Assembly (NCBI RefSeq): GCF_030388245.1
Contig: NZ_CP098362.1
Location: 248,001-312,000 of the forward strand
Origin: Paracoccus sp. TOH
GTDB lineage: Bacteria > Pseudomonadota > Alphaproteobacteria > Rhodobacterales > Rhodobacteraceae
DNA length: 64,000 nucleotides
Reading direction: 5' to 3'
This document shows, one piece after another, positions 37,004 through 45,686 of the stretch. Position 1 is the stretch's first letter, and every line of letters begins with the position of its first letter. The notes below the pieces were generated by a model that saw only the letters and a list, made by a program, of their open reading frames with translations, was not told the DNA's origin and made no database searches. The position numbers were made by a program, and so were the translations under genes.

Positions 37004-37468
37004 TCACAACGACCATTCGGGCAGATAGACCCGGATCAGCTCGCGGCAGCCGTAGAAGGTGACGACCGGAATGACGATGGAGACGACCGCCATCGCCAGC
37101 CACGACCGGCCCCCGAGCAGGACGGCCACGGCGAACATCGCGGCCGAGGTGGCGACGACGAAGCCGAGCGTGGGCAGAAGCCACCAATAGGCGGCGAAGA
37201 TGCCCACATAGATCAGCACACCGCCCAGACCCTCGGTCGCGATCGTTTCCTGCGGCGCCAAGGCGCTTTGTGCGATGATCTGCCGCAACGACGCTATCGC
37301 GATCATGGCCGCGAAGATCAGGATGAACCCCGCCACGACGCGCGGCATGAACATCGAGCCAAGCTGCGTCTCGACCCCGCCCTGGGCCAGCCCGTCGCGC
37401 GTCAGGATCAGGATAGCGCCGGCGATCAGGACCGAGCCCAGCACGACATCGACGTAACGCCGGTTCAT
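37004..37468 (-). CDS. tctB: Tripartite tricarboxylate-type transporter, small membrane subunit TctB
   Basis: 154-residue protein with four hydrophobic helices, the usual size of TctB. Sequence conservation in this subunit is low, so the call rests on size, helices and position just upstream of tctA. The start at 37468 (MNRRYVDVV) follows GGAGG. First gene of the minus-strand operon, divergent from the LysR gene at 37722. Confidence 0.85.
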   Translation of the reverse strand: MNRRYVDVVLGSVLIAGAILILTRDGLAQGGVETQLGSMFMPRVVAGFILIFAAMIAIASLRQIIAQSALAPQETIATEGLGGVLIYVGIFAAYWWLLPTLGFVVATSAAMFAVAVLLGGRSWLAMAVVSIVIPVVTFYGCRELIRVYLPEWSL

Positions 37469-37660
37469 GGCTGCCTCCGCGACCGGCCGGTGGGCGTTCC
37501 CCCGCGCCAGCCGCGCTCTGCATGGCCGGGCATCCATCTCTTCATGGTCATCGTTCTTGGGCGGAACAAAGCTGCCTCCTTGTCACTAAGACGCCGGTTC
37601 ACTCCTGCGCCTGTCTTGTTGCCCGCAGGATAGGTGGTAACGTGCCATAAAGTCGAATTT

Positions 37661-37686
37661 GAAAATTCTTCATAGCTAAAATTTTC
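37661..37686. promoter_or_regulatory. Candidate LysR operator between tctB and lysR
   Basis: GAAAATT-N12-AATTTTC is a perfect 7-bp dyad in the AT-rich part of the 253-bp divergent spacer, 35 bp before the LysR start. Arm length and spacing suit a LysR recognition site that would control both directions. Confidence 0.55.
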
Positions 37687-37721
37687 TCTTATAGCATGGG
37701 ATTCGATCGCTGGAGGTAGCA

Positions 37722-38654
37722 ATGAACAGCAAGCAGCTTGTCGTCTTTCGCGAGGTCATGCGGACCGGCTCGTTTTCCGAGGCGTCCCGGATTCTCTACC
37801 GCACCCAACCCGCGATCAGTGCCATGATCGCTAGCCTGGAATCGGAACTGGGCTACAAGCTGTTCCTGCGCCGTTCGGGACGGCTGATCCCCGTGCCCGA
37901 GGCCCATTACCTGTTCGAGGAAGCGAGCGAGATTCTGGAGCGGCTGCGCAATGTCGAACAGAACATGACCCGCATCGGCAATCTCGAACAGGGGGAACTG
38001 CGGGTCGTCTGTATGCCCGGCCCGTCGGTGATCCTGGTGCCGCAACTGGTGACGCGCTTTCTCGAGAATCGTCGGGATGTGCGGCTGACGCTGCTGACAC
38101 GCAGTTCATTGCAGGTGCGGCATTTGGTGGCCACGCAGAAATTCGACCTCGGACTCGCAGATCTCAGCGACCATGTGCCAGAGGATTCGAACCTGCTGCG
38201 GTTCGAGCCCGTGACCTACGATTGCGTCTGCGCCCTGTCCGAGAAGGATCCTCTGGCGTCCCGCTCGGTCATCACGCCGCAGGATCTGGCGCAGCGCGAC
38301 ATCGCCGCGCTGTTTGCCGCGCATTCAACCTACGGCCGCACGGCCGAGGCCTTCGCTTCGCATGGCGTGCCGTTCCGTCCGAGGTTCGAAACGCAATATT
38401 TTTATCCGCTGCTGTCCTTTGTCGAGGCTGGCCTGGCCTGCGCCGTCATCGACCCGCTGAGCGCGGAAAGCTATCGGCTGTCGCGCAGCGATGCGGGCAG
38501 GGTGACATTCCGTCCGTTCCGCCCAGCCGTCCCATTCACCGCAGCGGTTGTCATGCCGCAGCATCGTCCCTTGTCCAAGCTCGCCCAGGCCTTCGCCGAG
38601 ATTCTGCATGACGATCTTAACGTCCACCATCGAAGATATTCGGACCTGAGCTAG
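37722..38654 (+). CDS. LysR-family regulator of the tct operon
   Basis: 310-residue LysR protein. The helix-turn-helix is in residues 2-45 (LVVFREVMRTGSFSEASR, then TQPAISAMIASLE), followed by the effector domain. It diverges from tctB across a spacer with a clear dyad, so it most likely activates the tctBAC-dadA-racemase operon. RBS GGAGG is 8 bases before the ATG. Confidence 0.9.
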   Translation: MNSKQLVVFREVMRTGSFSEASRILYRTQPAISAMIASLESELGYKLFLRRSGRLIPVPEAHYLFEEASEILERLRNVEQNMTRIGNLEQGELRVVCMPGPSVILVPQLVTRFLENRRDVRLTLLTRSSLQVRHLVATQKFDLGLADLSDHVPEDSNLLRFEPVTYDCVCALSEKDPLASRSVITPQDLAQRDIAALFAAHSTYGRTAEAFASHGVPFRPRFETQYFYPLLSFVEAGLACAVIDPLSAESYRLSRSDAGRVTFRPFRPAVPFTAAVVMPQHRPLSKLAQAFAEILHDDLNVHHRRYSDLS

Positions 38655-38789
38655 GGTCAGGATCCAGCCTTCGCGAGGGGACTGAAACATGAGCAACTTT
38701 TTCTGGCGGACGGATGCGCCGATGGCGGCCCCGTCTTTCCCCAAAGCCATGGCACGCTGAGCGCGGATGACCGGCGTATTCCAGGGTCC

Positions 38790-39045
38790 ATCCCTGTAAG
38801 TTGCAGAGCCAGAAGATGATGATTGCGTTGAGGAAGATGTCGGAAAGCAATTCGGGGAACTGTTTCCCGGCGATTGGCCAGTCTTCAGTCGACCGCAGGC
38901 ATTCTCGATGCGGTAACGCTTTCGATAAAGGCGTTTCTTGTGCCTGCCAGGTTTCCTGCGTTTCTTGCTGGGCGGGATGCAGGGACAGATGCCGCGCTCC
39001 TTCAGGTCGTCGCGCAGCCAGTCGGCATCCTAGGGCTTGTCACCC
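38790..39045 (-). pseudogene. IS5-family transposase remnant (C-terminal part, frameshifted)
   Basis: Minus-strand translation gives GDKP-stop-DADWLRDDLKERGICPCIPPSKK, then LYRKRYRIENACGRLK, and in a second frame LSDIFLNAIIIFWL. This is the C-terminal end of an IS5-type transposase broken by a stop codon and at least one frameshift. It differs in sequence from the remnant at 13691, so it comes from a different element of the family. No terminal repeats were recognised. Confidence 0.75.
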
Positions 39046-39080
39046 AGAAAGCGCCTGGCTGGCGACCGCCAGCCAGGCGC
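39046..39080 (-). terminator. Strong intrinsic terminator of the HK-RR-DUF336 operon
   Basis: A perfect 14-bp stem with a 2-base loop (arms 39051-39064 and 39067-39080, GCGCCTGGCTGGCG and its complement) is followed on the minus strand by TTTCT. It begins 43 bp beyond the DUF336 stop codon, exactly where the operon should end. Confidence 0.75.
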
Positions 39081-39122
39081 GACCCCGCTGATGCAGGCCC
39101 CCGGCAGGGCCGCGGCCCAACC

Positions 39123-39608
39123 TTACTCTGCCGCGCCGATGGCGGTCAGCCCGGCGGTGGCGCAGGTCGCGTCGATCTCGCCCGAGGGCGCGCCGCCGAC
39201 GCCGATACCTCCCACCAGGGCTTCACCGATGCGGATCGGCAGGCCGCCCGCCTGGATGACCATCCGCGCATCCATGTCGCGCAGACCGGCATTTTCGGGG
39301 GCCGAGGCGATGAAGCCCGCCAGTCCGGCGGTATCGCGGCCCATTGCGGCCGAAGTGAAGGCCTTGCCGGCTGCACTGGCGCCGGTATGCGGACCCGATC
39401 CATCGGCCTTGAGCATGACCTTGGTCGCCCCGTCGCGCGCCACGATGGCAACGCTGACATTGTGGCCCTCGGCGGTGCAGGCCTGTAGCGCCGCATCAGC
39501 GGCCTTCACCGCCAGATCGAGGGGCAGATAGGGTGCGGTCGGCAAATCCTGCGCGGCAGCCGCAAGGGGAGCCAGCAGGGCTGCGGCAAGAACGGGAAGG
39601 CGGATCAT
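39123..39608 (-). CDS. Secreted DUF336 (GlcG/HbpS-like) protein
   Basis: 161-residue protein with a Sec signal peptide (IRLPVLAAALLAPLAAAAQ) and a single DUF336 domain. Family features are LDLAVKAADAALQAC, VSVAIVARDG, GKAFTSAAMGRDT, and the glycine-rich GGLPIRIGEALVGGIGVGG. DUF336 proteins include HbpS, an extracellular heme-binding protein of Streptomyces that signals through the SenS-SenR two-component system. This gene follows a kinase and regulator on the same strand, so an analogous sensor accessory role is attractive. Heme binding is not shown by the sequence itself. Confidence 0.85.
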   Translation of the reverse strand: MIRLPVLAAALLAPLAAAAQDLPTAPYLPLDLAVKAADAALQACTAEGHNVSVAIVARDGATKVMLKADGSGPHTGASAAGKAFTSAAMGRDTAGLAGFIASAPENAGLRDMDARMVIQAGGLPIRIGEALVGGIGVGGAPSGEIDATCATAGLTAIGAAE

Positions 39609-39696
39609 CGGGATCTCCTGTCATTTATGATGACCGGAAGTTAGTCCCGCCCGTCCAGGCTTGGTATGCGTAGACTTGGCACGCGCATCCGTAGAA

Positions 39697-40305
39697 CTAC
39701 GGAGCGGCGCTCCCCTCCAGCCAGAGCCGGGTCATCTCTGCCTGCGAGGTGGTGCCGAGCTTGCCGCCGATGGCCGCGCGGTGGCTTTCCACCGTGCGCG
39801 GCGACAGGCGCAGTGCTTCGGCGATCTGCCGGGTGGTGAAACCCGCCGCGATCTGTTCCAGAACCTCTGCCTCGCGCGCGGTCAGGACCGACAGCAGCGC
39901 CAGCGTCTCGGCCAGTTCGGCGCGGCGGTCCAGCTGGCGGTCGAGGATCGTCTGCGCCTTCTGGATGGCGTCGATCAGATCCTGCTCATCGACCGGCTTC
40001 GACAGGAAGTCGATGGCGCCATTGCGAAAGGCGCGGCGACACGCCTCGATATCGCCATGGCCCGACATCACGATGGTCGGCCAGTCAACGGCCAGATCCG
40101 CCAGCCGCTCCTGAAGCTTCAGCCCCGAGATCACCGGCATGCGGATGTCGAGGATCAGGCAGCCCGGCGCCAGTTGCGGCAGGCGGGCAAGGAAGGTCTG
40201 CGGATCGGCAAAGCCGGTCACCGGGATATCGACGGTCGACAGCAGAAGCGTCAGCGCCTGACGCACCGCCGCATCATCATCGACAAGGTAGACGGGATGG
40301 ATCAT
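39697..40305 (-). CDS. FixJ/NarL-type response regulator
   Basis: 202-residue response regulator. The receiver has the acidic pocket VDDD (D9-D11), phospho-acceptor D53 in LILDIRMP and conserved lysine in LSKPVDE. The C-terminal LuxR-type helix-turn-helix is LTAREAEVLEQIAAGFTTRQIAEALRLSPRTVESH, about residues 138-172. Overlap with the kinase stop (ATGA) makes it the cognate partner. Its targets are likely to include its own operon. Confidence 0.92.
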   Translation of the reverse strand: MIHPVYLVDDDAAVRQALTLLLSTVDIPVTGFADPQTFLARLPQLAPGCLILDIRMPVISGLKLQERLADLAVDWPTIVMSGHGDIEACRRAFRNGAIDFLSKPVDEQDLIDAIQKAQTILDRQLDRRAELAETLALLSVLTAREAEVLEQIAAGFTTRQIAEALRLSPRTVESHRAAIGGKLGTTSQAEMTRLWLEGSAAP

Positions 40306-41810
40306 GACGCCTCCTCCAGCGGCAGGGTGATGCGAAAGCAGGCGCCTTCGGCGCTGTCCCGCAGCACGATCTCGCCCCCGGCGCGTTCGACCAGCCGTTG
40401 GCTGAGCGCAAGGCCAAGCCCCGTGCCATCCGGCCGGGTCGTGGTGAAGGGCGTGAAAAGCCGCTCTCGCAGATTCGGCGCGATGCCGGGGCCGTTGTCG
40501 CTGACGGTGAGCACGGCGTTTCCGGCCTCTGTCCGCAAGGTAACGCGGATCTGCCCTGCGCGGCTGTCCTTCAGCGCCTCCAGCGCGTTGCGCAACAGGT
40601 TGAAACCGACCTGCTCCATTTCGACCGGATCGGCACGAACGGGGACGGGTTCCGCCGGCAGGTCGAAGTCCAGCGCCACATCCTGCGCCTCGGCCTGCTG
40701 CGCCAGCAGCGCCGCGACATTGCGCAGAGCGGCCCGCAGGTCGAATGCCCGCAACGGTGCCGCCTGCGGGCGGGACCAGTTGCGAAAGCGTTCCAGAATG
40801 GCCGAAGCGCGGCGCGCCTGGGCCACCGTATCCTCCAGCACCGGGGCCAGCCGCTCACGGTCATCGCGCGCCAGAAGCCGCCGCCCGGCCTGCGCCTGGG
40901 CCAGAATGGCGGTCAGCGGCTGGGTCAGCTCATGCGTCAGGCCGCTCGCCATCTCGCCCATCGCATTGACCCGCGCTGCATGGGCCAGCCGGGAATCAAT
41001 CGCGCTAAGCCGGGCCTGCTCCAACGCCAGACCGGCGCGCCGCCGCTGTCGCAGGAAGGCCAAAGCGCCGAGCCCTGCGCCGAAAGCGGCAAGAAGGATC
41101 AGCACGCTGCGCAGCGGAGGGAACAGGTCCGCCAGGACAATGCGGCGTGCGGTTTCCAGCCGCAGGGGTTGCGAGGCGCTGCCGAGGATCCTGGTCTGCG
41201 CAGTCTCTGCCATCGCGCCGCGCCGAAGCAGCGGTGTTCCATCCGGCAGCGAGAGAGCCAATCCGACTCCGGGTTGGTGCCAGAATGGCCCCGCCTCCTC
41301 CAGCAGGCGGGCTGCGTCGATGGACAGGATAAGACCATAACGTGCGGCGTCGGAATTGGGGCTACGCTTGACCATGATGTAATGCCCGCTCCGGCCCGGA
41401 TCGGGCAGAAGTGCGATTTCACCGTGCGACGCCCGGGCAGCTGCCGTGACCTGTTCCGCCAGTGCGGGTTCGACGGCGGCTCCCGCGCCCATGCCCGGGC
41501 CCAGCGGCACCAGAGAAATGGCGGTGATGCGTGGATAGAAGCGGGCGATGCTTTCCGCCGCTTCCAGGAACAGCCGTTGTTCCGGATCATCGCTGGCCAC
41601 CGCAATCGCGGAAAGCGCCGTCAGATGCGCATCATGCTGATCGGCCCGCTGCGACGCTAGGCGGTGCAGCACGGCGGTCTGCTGCGCCAGTTCCTCCGTC
41701 AGCGTCCGGTGCTGCACCACGCCCATGGTCGCCAGCAGGACCGCGAGCAGCCCGCCTCCGAGAAGGGCAAGTTTCAGAGGGCTTTCCGGAATGGGCAAGG
41801 CGCGCGTCAT
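40302..41810 (-). CDS. Membrane sensor histidine kinase (DctB-like architecture)
   Basis: 502-residue kinase. It has TM1 near residues 12-32, a periplasmic sensing domain of ~200 residues, and TM2 near 235-253. The phospho-acceptor H293 lies in GLTHELTQPLTAI, the N box is NLLRNALEAL, G1 is DNGPGIA and G2 is GTGLGLAL. The periplasmic domain is the place where a secreted partner such as the downstream DUF336 protein could act. The ATG at 41810 is used because upstream codons have no coding character. The order kinase, regulator, DUF336 protein is a compact operon closed by a strong terminator. Confidence 0.9.
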   Translation of the reverse strand: MTRALPIPESPLKLALLGGGLLAVLLATMGVVQHRTLTEELAQQTAVLHRLASQRADQHDAHLTALSAIAVASDDPEQRLFLEAAESIARFYPRITAISLVPLGPGMGAGAAVEPALAEQVTAAARASHGEIALLPDPGRSGHYIMVKRSPNSDAARYGLILSIDAARLLEEAGPFWHQPGVGLALSLPDGTPLLRRGAMAETAQTRILGSASQPLRLETARRIVLADLFPPLRSVLILLAAFGAGLGALAFLRQRRRAGLALEQARLSAIDSRLAHAARVNAMGEMASGLTHELTQPLTAILAQAQAGRRLLARDDRERLAPVLEDTVAQARRASAILERFRNWSRPQAAPLRAFDLRAALRNVAALLAQQAEAQDVALDFDLPAEPVPVRADPVEMEQVGFNLLRNALEALKDSRAGQIRVTLRTEAGNAVLTVSDNGPGIAPNLRERLFTPFTTTRPDGTGLGLALSQRLVERAGGEIVLRDSAEGACFRITLPLEEAS

Positions 41811-41814
41811 GCTG

Positions 41815-42063
41815 TCAGTCTGGCAGCTTGGAGCGGCGAGGGAAATGCCCGGTTCGACCGGACATGGGCCCTGCGGCATCGACCTCGGCCTGCTGCGCCA
41901 GCCAGCGACACAGCGCGGCAAGACCGGGTGACGCGATGGCAGTTTCGGGCGCGATCCGGCCATGTGGGTTGCCATCGGGGTCAAAACCGAACGGAGCAAC
42001 CAGTCGTCCGCGTGCAACCCTTGGCGTATTCGCACCGAGGCCCACCAAGCGCTGCCTCTGCAA
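41815..42063 (-). pseudogene. Possible LysR C-terminal remnant
   Basis: An 82-codon minus-strand frame includes GLGANTPRVARGRLVAPFG, then ASPGLAALCRWLAQQAE. This is the pattern that ends the effector domain of GcvA-like LysR proteins (gLvapfg, then a final helix like FRDWLLAEA). No N-terminal DNA-binding part is found upstream, so if real it is a decayed fragment. It lies directly upstream of the kinase gene on the same strand. Confidence 0.45.
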
Positions 42064-42313
42064 TCAGGAAGCGGTGGTCCCGCATAGCGGCCGGTGCGGG
42101 CTCCGCCGATGGTCAGCGCCCACCGGATCGCCAAAGCAGCCACTCAGGCCGTGCCGCAGCGGCAAGCCGGCGCCAAGCCATGGTTGACAGGAAATGCGCT
42201 GACGTATCCTGCGCATATCAAGCCCACGCATGGCTTGCGCGGATACGACCCGAACCGGCTTGGCGTTGTTGTTCCTGCGGGCTAATTTGCCCTTTCGGAA
42301 AAAGGGAAACCGG

Positions 42314-43513
42314 ATGCGCAAACTGAAATGCACGAGCTGCGGCGGGACGCTCGGCCTCGTGACCACGGCAGAGGGCCACCTGCTCGGCAGATGCGGCAAT
42401 TGCGGGTCCGAATATGTGGTCGAAGCGCAGGGCCGCCGCCATGTCGTGCTGGAGCACCGCTTTCCCGACGGGCGGCCCGCCGGGGCGTTCCCACCGCCGC
42501 CCGTCTCGCGCCGAGGGGCGCTTGCGGCGGGGCTCGGCGTGATGGCGACCGGGGGCGGGATCTTGGTGCTGCCGCACTTCCTGCGCGGCGCGCACCGGGC
42601 AGCGCCCCAGGAGGGGCTTGCGGTCAAGACCCGTTTCAATGTCGGTGGCGAAGGGGCGGGGCCCGGGCTTTTCCGCGAATATCCGTCTCATATCGGCATC
42701 GACAGTCTTGGCCGGGCGATGATCCAGGACGGCGGAAGGCGGTTTTACATCTTTGGCCCGGATGGCGCTTTTCTGAACCAGTTCCCCTGTCCAAAGGACA
42801 GCGGTGCGATGCTGGCCGTGCTGCCGGACGGCAGCATCATCACCGGCAGTTCGCGCCGCATTTTGCGGATCGATCCGATGATCGGCGACATCGTCGGCAG
42901 CCAGCCCATGCCGGAGGGCGACAGCTATTGGGCCAATGGAGAAGGCTCTTGCGTCACACCGGACGGGGGGCTGGCCCTTTACCGCGTCGCACCGCGCAGC
43001 GACGGGGATGACGAAAGCCTGCCGCCGCCGGACACGCTGATCCTTCTTGACCGCGATCTGACCGAACAGCGCCGCCTGACCGGGCTGATGGCCCAGGCGC
43101 TGGCCGCCGACCCCATGGCCACCAGCGCGCCCACGGCAACCGGCATCGCGATCAACGGCGCGGGCAGCATCTACATCGTGATGAAGCGCAGCGAGGATCA
43201 GGACAGCCGCGATGGCATATTCGAGTTCAATGCCGATGGCCGCTTCCAGCGCCGTATCGCGACCACGCCGAAATTCTCTCCCTGCATCGTCGCCAGTCCC
43301 GACGGCAGGCTATGGCTTTCGGATCCTTGGGACAACATGTTGGAAGAGATCATGCCCGATGGTATCCGGCGCGTCGATCTGGCGGCGGCGGGGAGGGAAA
43401 ACGGCGCACAGATCGGCAATATCCGCTCGATCGCGGCTTATCCGAACGGTGACATTGCCGTCATCGGCGTGTCGGCATGGCGATTTGCCCGGCTCGGCAT
43501 CGGCACCAGCTAA
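42314..43513 (+). CDS. Zinc-ribbon membrane-anchored protein with NHL/beta-propeller-like repeats
   Basis: 399-residue protein of unknown function. Residues 1-35 form a zinc ribbon (CTSCGGTLG and CGNCGSEY, two CxxC). A single membrane helix follows near residues 60-80 (RRGALAAGLGVMATGGGIL, resembling a twin-arginine or anchor segment). The rest is beta-propeller-like, with NHL-type repeats such as HIGIDSLGRAMIQDG, GIAINGAGSIYIV and IVASPDGRLWLSDP. The ribbon should be cytoplasmic and the propeller outside. Start has AAAAAGGGAAA upstream. The next gene is co-directional and also exported, suggesting a pair. Confidence 0.65.
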   Translation: MRKLKCTSCGGTLGLVTTAEGHLLGRCGNCGSEYVVEAQGRRHVVLEHRFPDGRPAGAFPPPPVSRRGALAAGLGVMATGGGILVLPHFLRGAHRAAPQEGLAVKTRFNVGGEGAGPGLFREYPSHIGIDSLGRAMIQDGGRRFYIFGPDGAFLNQFPCPKDSGAMLAVLPDGSIITGSSRRILRIDPMIGDIVGSQPMPEGDSYWANGEGSCVTPDGGLALYRVAPRSDGDDESLPPPDTLILLDRDLTEQRRLTGLMAQALAADPMATSAPTATGIAINGAGSIYIVMKRSEDQDSRDGIFEFNADGRFQRRIATTPKFSPCIVASPDGRLWLSDPWDNMLEEIMPDGIRRVDLAAAGRENGAQIGNIRSIAAYPNGDIAVIGVSAWRFARLGIGTS

Positions 43514-43693
43514 GAAAAGGCCAAAGCCGTGAAATGCACAAGCGTGGGGATGCGCATTTGCGGACCATATCTGATCGGCAAGACGGTGCTGAAGCGTGGG
43601 CTGGTCTGGTTGGGGCGAATCGATATCCATCCGGCACGCTCCTCGGGCCTTGCCGAGTCCGGCACCCGTGTCATTCAATCCCTGGCGGCCTTC

Positions 43694-45013
43694 ATGACGA
43701 ACAACACCCTGCCTGCCCTGATCGCGTTTCTGCTGGCGGCCATTGGTCCTGCGCTGGCGCAGGATCTTCCGCCCCATCAGTCGCTGGAAACCCGTCACGT
43801 CTGCGCTGCGCAGCCTATCCATGAGACCCCGGCCGGAACGGAAGCGCGCATGCTGGAGGCGGGCGCCGAGGTCTTGCTGCGGGATGTGACCTTCGGCCCT
43901 GAGGGTGGCGCATGGTTTGCCCTGGATTATCCCACCGGCAAGGGGCTTGAGCGCGCCACGGGCTATCTGCCGGTGTCCTCGGTCAAGCATTTCTGTGCGC
44001 CGGAGGGGGCTGCCCCCGAGGACAGCGCCGCCCGCCTGCAATCCTATCTTGCACCGCCGAACACCTGCCATGCCGTGGCGGCCCGGGCCGATACGGTCGA
44101 GGAGTTGAACGGCCATGCCCGCTCCATGGCCGCCTATGCCCCGGCAATGGCTGGCTACCGGTTGCATTCGGGCGGGTTTGCCCTGTCGCTGGGGCTTGTC
44201 AGCACCAACCTCCGCGATCGGATCAGTTCACCCGCTGCGCGCCTCCAGACCGGCATCACCTGTGTGTCAGGCGCCGATTTCGCCGAGGCGCTGGTCCATG
44301 ACGGCACGGCCTTCGTCCCGGCAGATCCCGGCGGCTTGTCCGATGACGCGGCCCGGCTCTCCGCCGCGCAGGCCTTGCGCGCACGGGGGCTGGAGAGCGG
44401 TGACCCGGCTGCCTTGAAACAGGCCTGCGATCTCGGCCTCGGCGCGGCCTGCACCGAATTCGCCAGCCGGATTCATGACGCGCCTGACGGCCCGGGTCGC
44501 GGCCCCGCCGTGGTCACCCGTTATGCGCTGTTGGGTTGCATGGCCGGGGATCTGGAAGGCTGCCGGATGGCCGTCAACCGGCAGGGCAATACGCTGGAGC
44601 TTGCGCGGGAGCAGGCTCTGCCCGATGCCGGGCCGGGTGAGGGCCGCGTGACGACAGAGATTGCAAAACGTCTTTGCGACGCCCAAGACCGGTTCGGCTG
44701 TGTTCTGCTGGCGCGGGGCACGGCCGTCGACCGCGCACCCTCGCTGGTCGAGGCATCGTCGAATTTCGCGGCCAATCTGACGGCCTGTCAGCAGGGTATT
44801 ACCTGGATCTGCGAAGGGCTGAGCGACGATCTGGACAGGGTCCGCGCGGCCCGCGGCACCGGTTTGACCGGCAATGAACGCTATGCGCTGGCCGGGATCG
44901 AGGCGGGGCTATGCGCCCCCGGCCCGCGTGAACCCAATCAGCGCAGCTGTACCGGCGCCTATTACCTCTACCGCGATTTCCTGAACTACAGCGATGCGGC
45001 CACGCTGGATTGA
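43694..45013 (+). CDS. Exported cysteine-rich protein with Sel1-like repeats
   Basis: 439-residue protein with a Sec signal peptide (TLPALIAFLLAAIGPALAQ). The C-terminal half has several ACDLGLGAACTEFASRI-like units (also LLGCMAGDLEGCRMA, LCDAQDRFGCVLLARG, CQQGITWICEGLS). Their paired cysteines about eight residues apart fit disulfide-linked Sel1-like repeats as in HcpA-type proteins. The N-terminal part is unassigned. A GTG at 43529 would extend the frame but gives no signal peptide. The stop codon falls within a few bases of the mobile-element junction at 45013-45017, so the natural C-terminus may have been cut. Confidence 0.65.
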   Translation: MTNNTLPALIAFLLAAIGPALAQDLPPHQSLETRHVCAAQPIHETPAGTEARMLEAGAEVLLRDVTFGPEGGAWFALDYPTGKGLERATGYLPVSSVKHFCAPEGAAPEDSAARLQSYLAPPNTCHAVAARADTVEELNGHARSMAAYAPAMAGYRLHSGGFALSLGLVSTNLRDRISSPAARLQTGITCVSGADFAEALVHDGTAFVPADPGGLSDDAARLSAAQALRARGLESGDPAALKQACDLGLGAACTEFASRIHDAPDGPGRGPAVVTRYALLGCMAGDLEGCRMAVNRQGNTLELAREQALPDAGPGEGRVTTEIAKRLCDAQDRFGCVLLARGTAVDRAPSLVEASSNFAANLTACQQGITWICEGLSDDLDRVRAARGTGLTGNERYALAGIEAGLCAPGPREPNQRSCTGAYYLYRDFLNYSDAATLD

Positions 45014-45014
45014 T

Positions 45015-45686
45015 CCGGTTACGGATCTCGGCCACCGCCTGCCGTTTGGTCGGTCGCTGTGTGCTGGCATAGGCGTCAATGACTTCAGAAGCCATCGCCT
45101 CGGTCCGGTGACACCAGCGCAACCCGCGATTGCCGCTGCGATGAGTGCTGGGTAGGAGTGCCAGCAGGTCGTACCCGCCGTGCTCGTAGGCACGAAGCCA
45201 GCGCAGAATGGTTTTGGCGCAAGGGAGCTTGCGTGTAACCAACTCCGCACCCGCGCGTTTTCCACCGGAGCCATTGCCAATCTGCCCCGATTTCCGCCGG
45301 ACCTCATAGTCGAGTACGGGCGTGATCATCGTGACCGATGTATAGGTTCTGACGACTTTGCCGCCCTGCTCCAAGGTCAGAAAGCTGTCGCAGATCGCCT
45401 GCCGCCAGAGAAGAATGGACCTGGATCGGTCATCGAGTTCGGCCAGCACATCAGCCGGACGGTTCTTCCTGTCGCGGCTACGGGCAAAGTCGAAATACCC
45501 AGCCTGGTAGCGGGTATCGGAGGATTGCAGCAGATCATGAACCTCGGCATGGGTGAAGCTCTCCGTGATCCCCGGCTGGTCGGTACGTTCAAGAATGATG
45601 GTTTCGGCCTGCACCTCAGTAGGGCGATAAGCAACACCGCCCACCGTTAGCAGATCTGAGCGGGAGAGACGGAGGCGTATGTTCAT
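45015..45686 (-). pseudogene. TnsB/Mu-type transposase, truncated N-terminal part
   Basis: From the ATG at 45686 the protein begins with small N-terminal domains (VGGVAYRPTEVQAETIILER) and continues to a helix-turn-helix region (LPCAKTILRWLRAYEHGG) and KRQAVAEIRNRI. There homology to Mu/TnsB/TniA transposases stops and the frame runs into the neighbouring exported-protein gene in antisense. The whole catalytic core (DDE domain) and C-terminus are missing. It overlaps tnsA by 4 bp, the usual arrangement. Confidence 0.7.

Noticed and set aside
43529..43693. N-terminal extension of the Sel1-like protein from a GTG at 43529
   Set aside because: The extension has no family resemblance and would bury a good signal peptide that starts at 43694.
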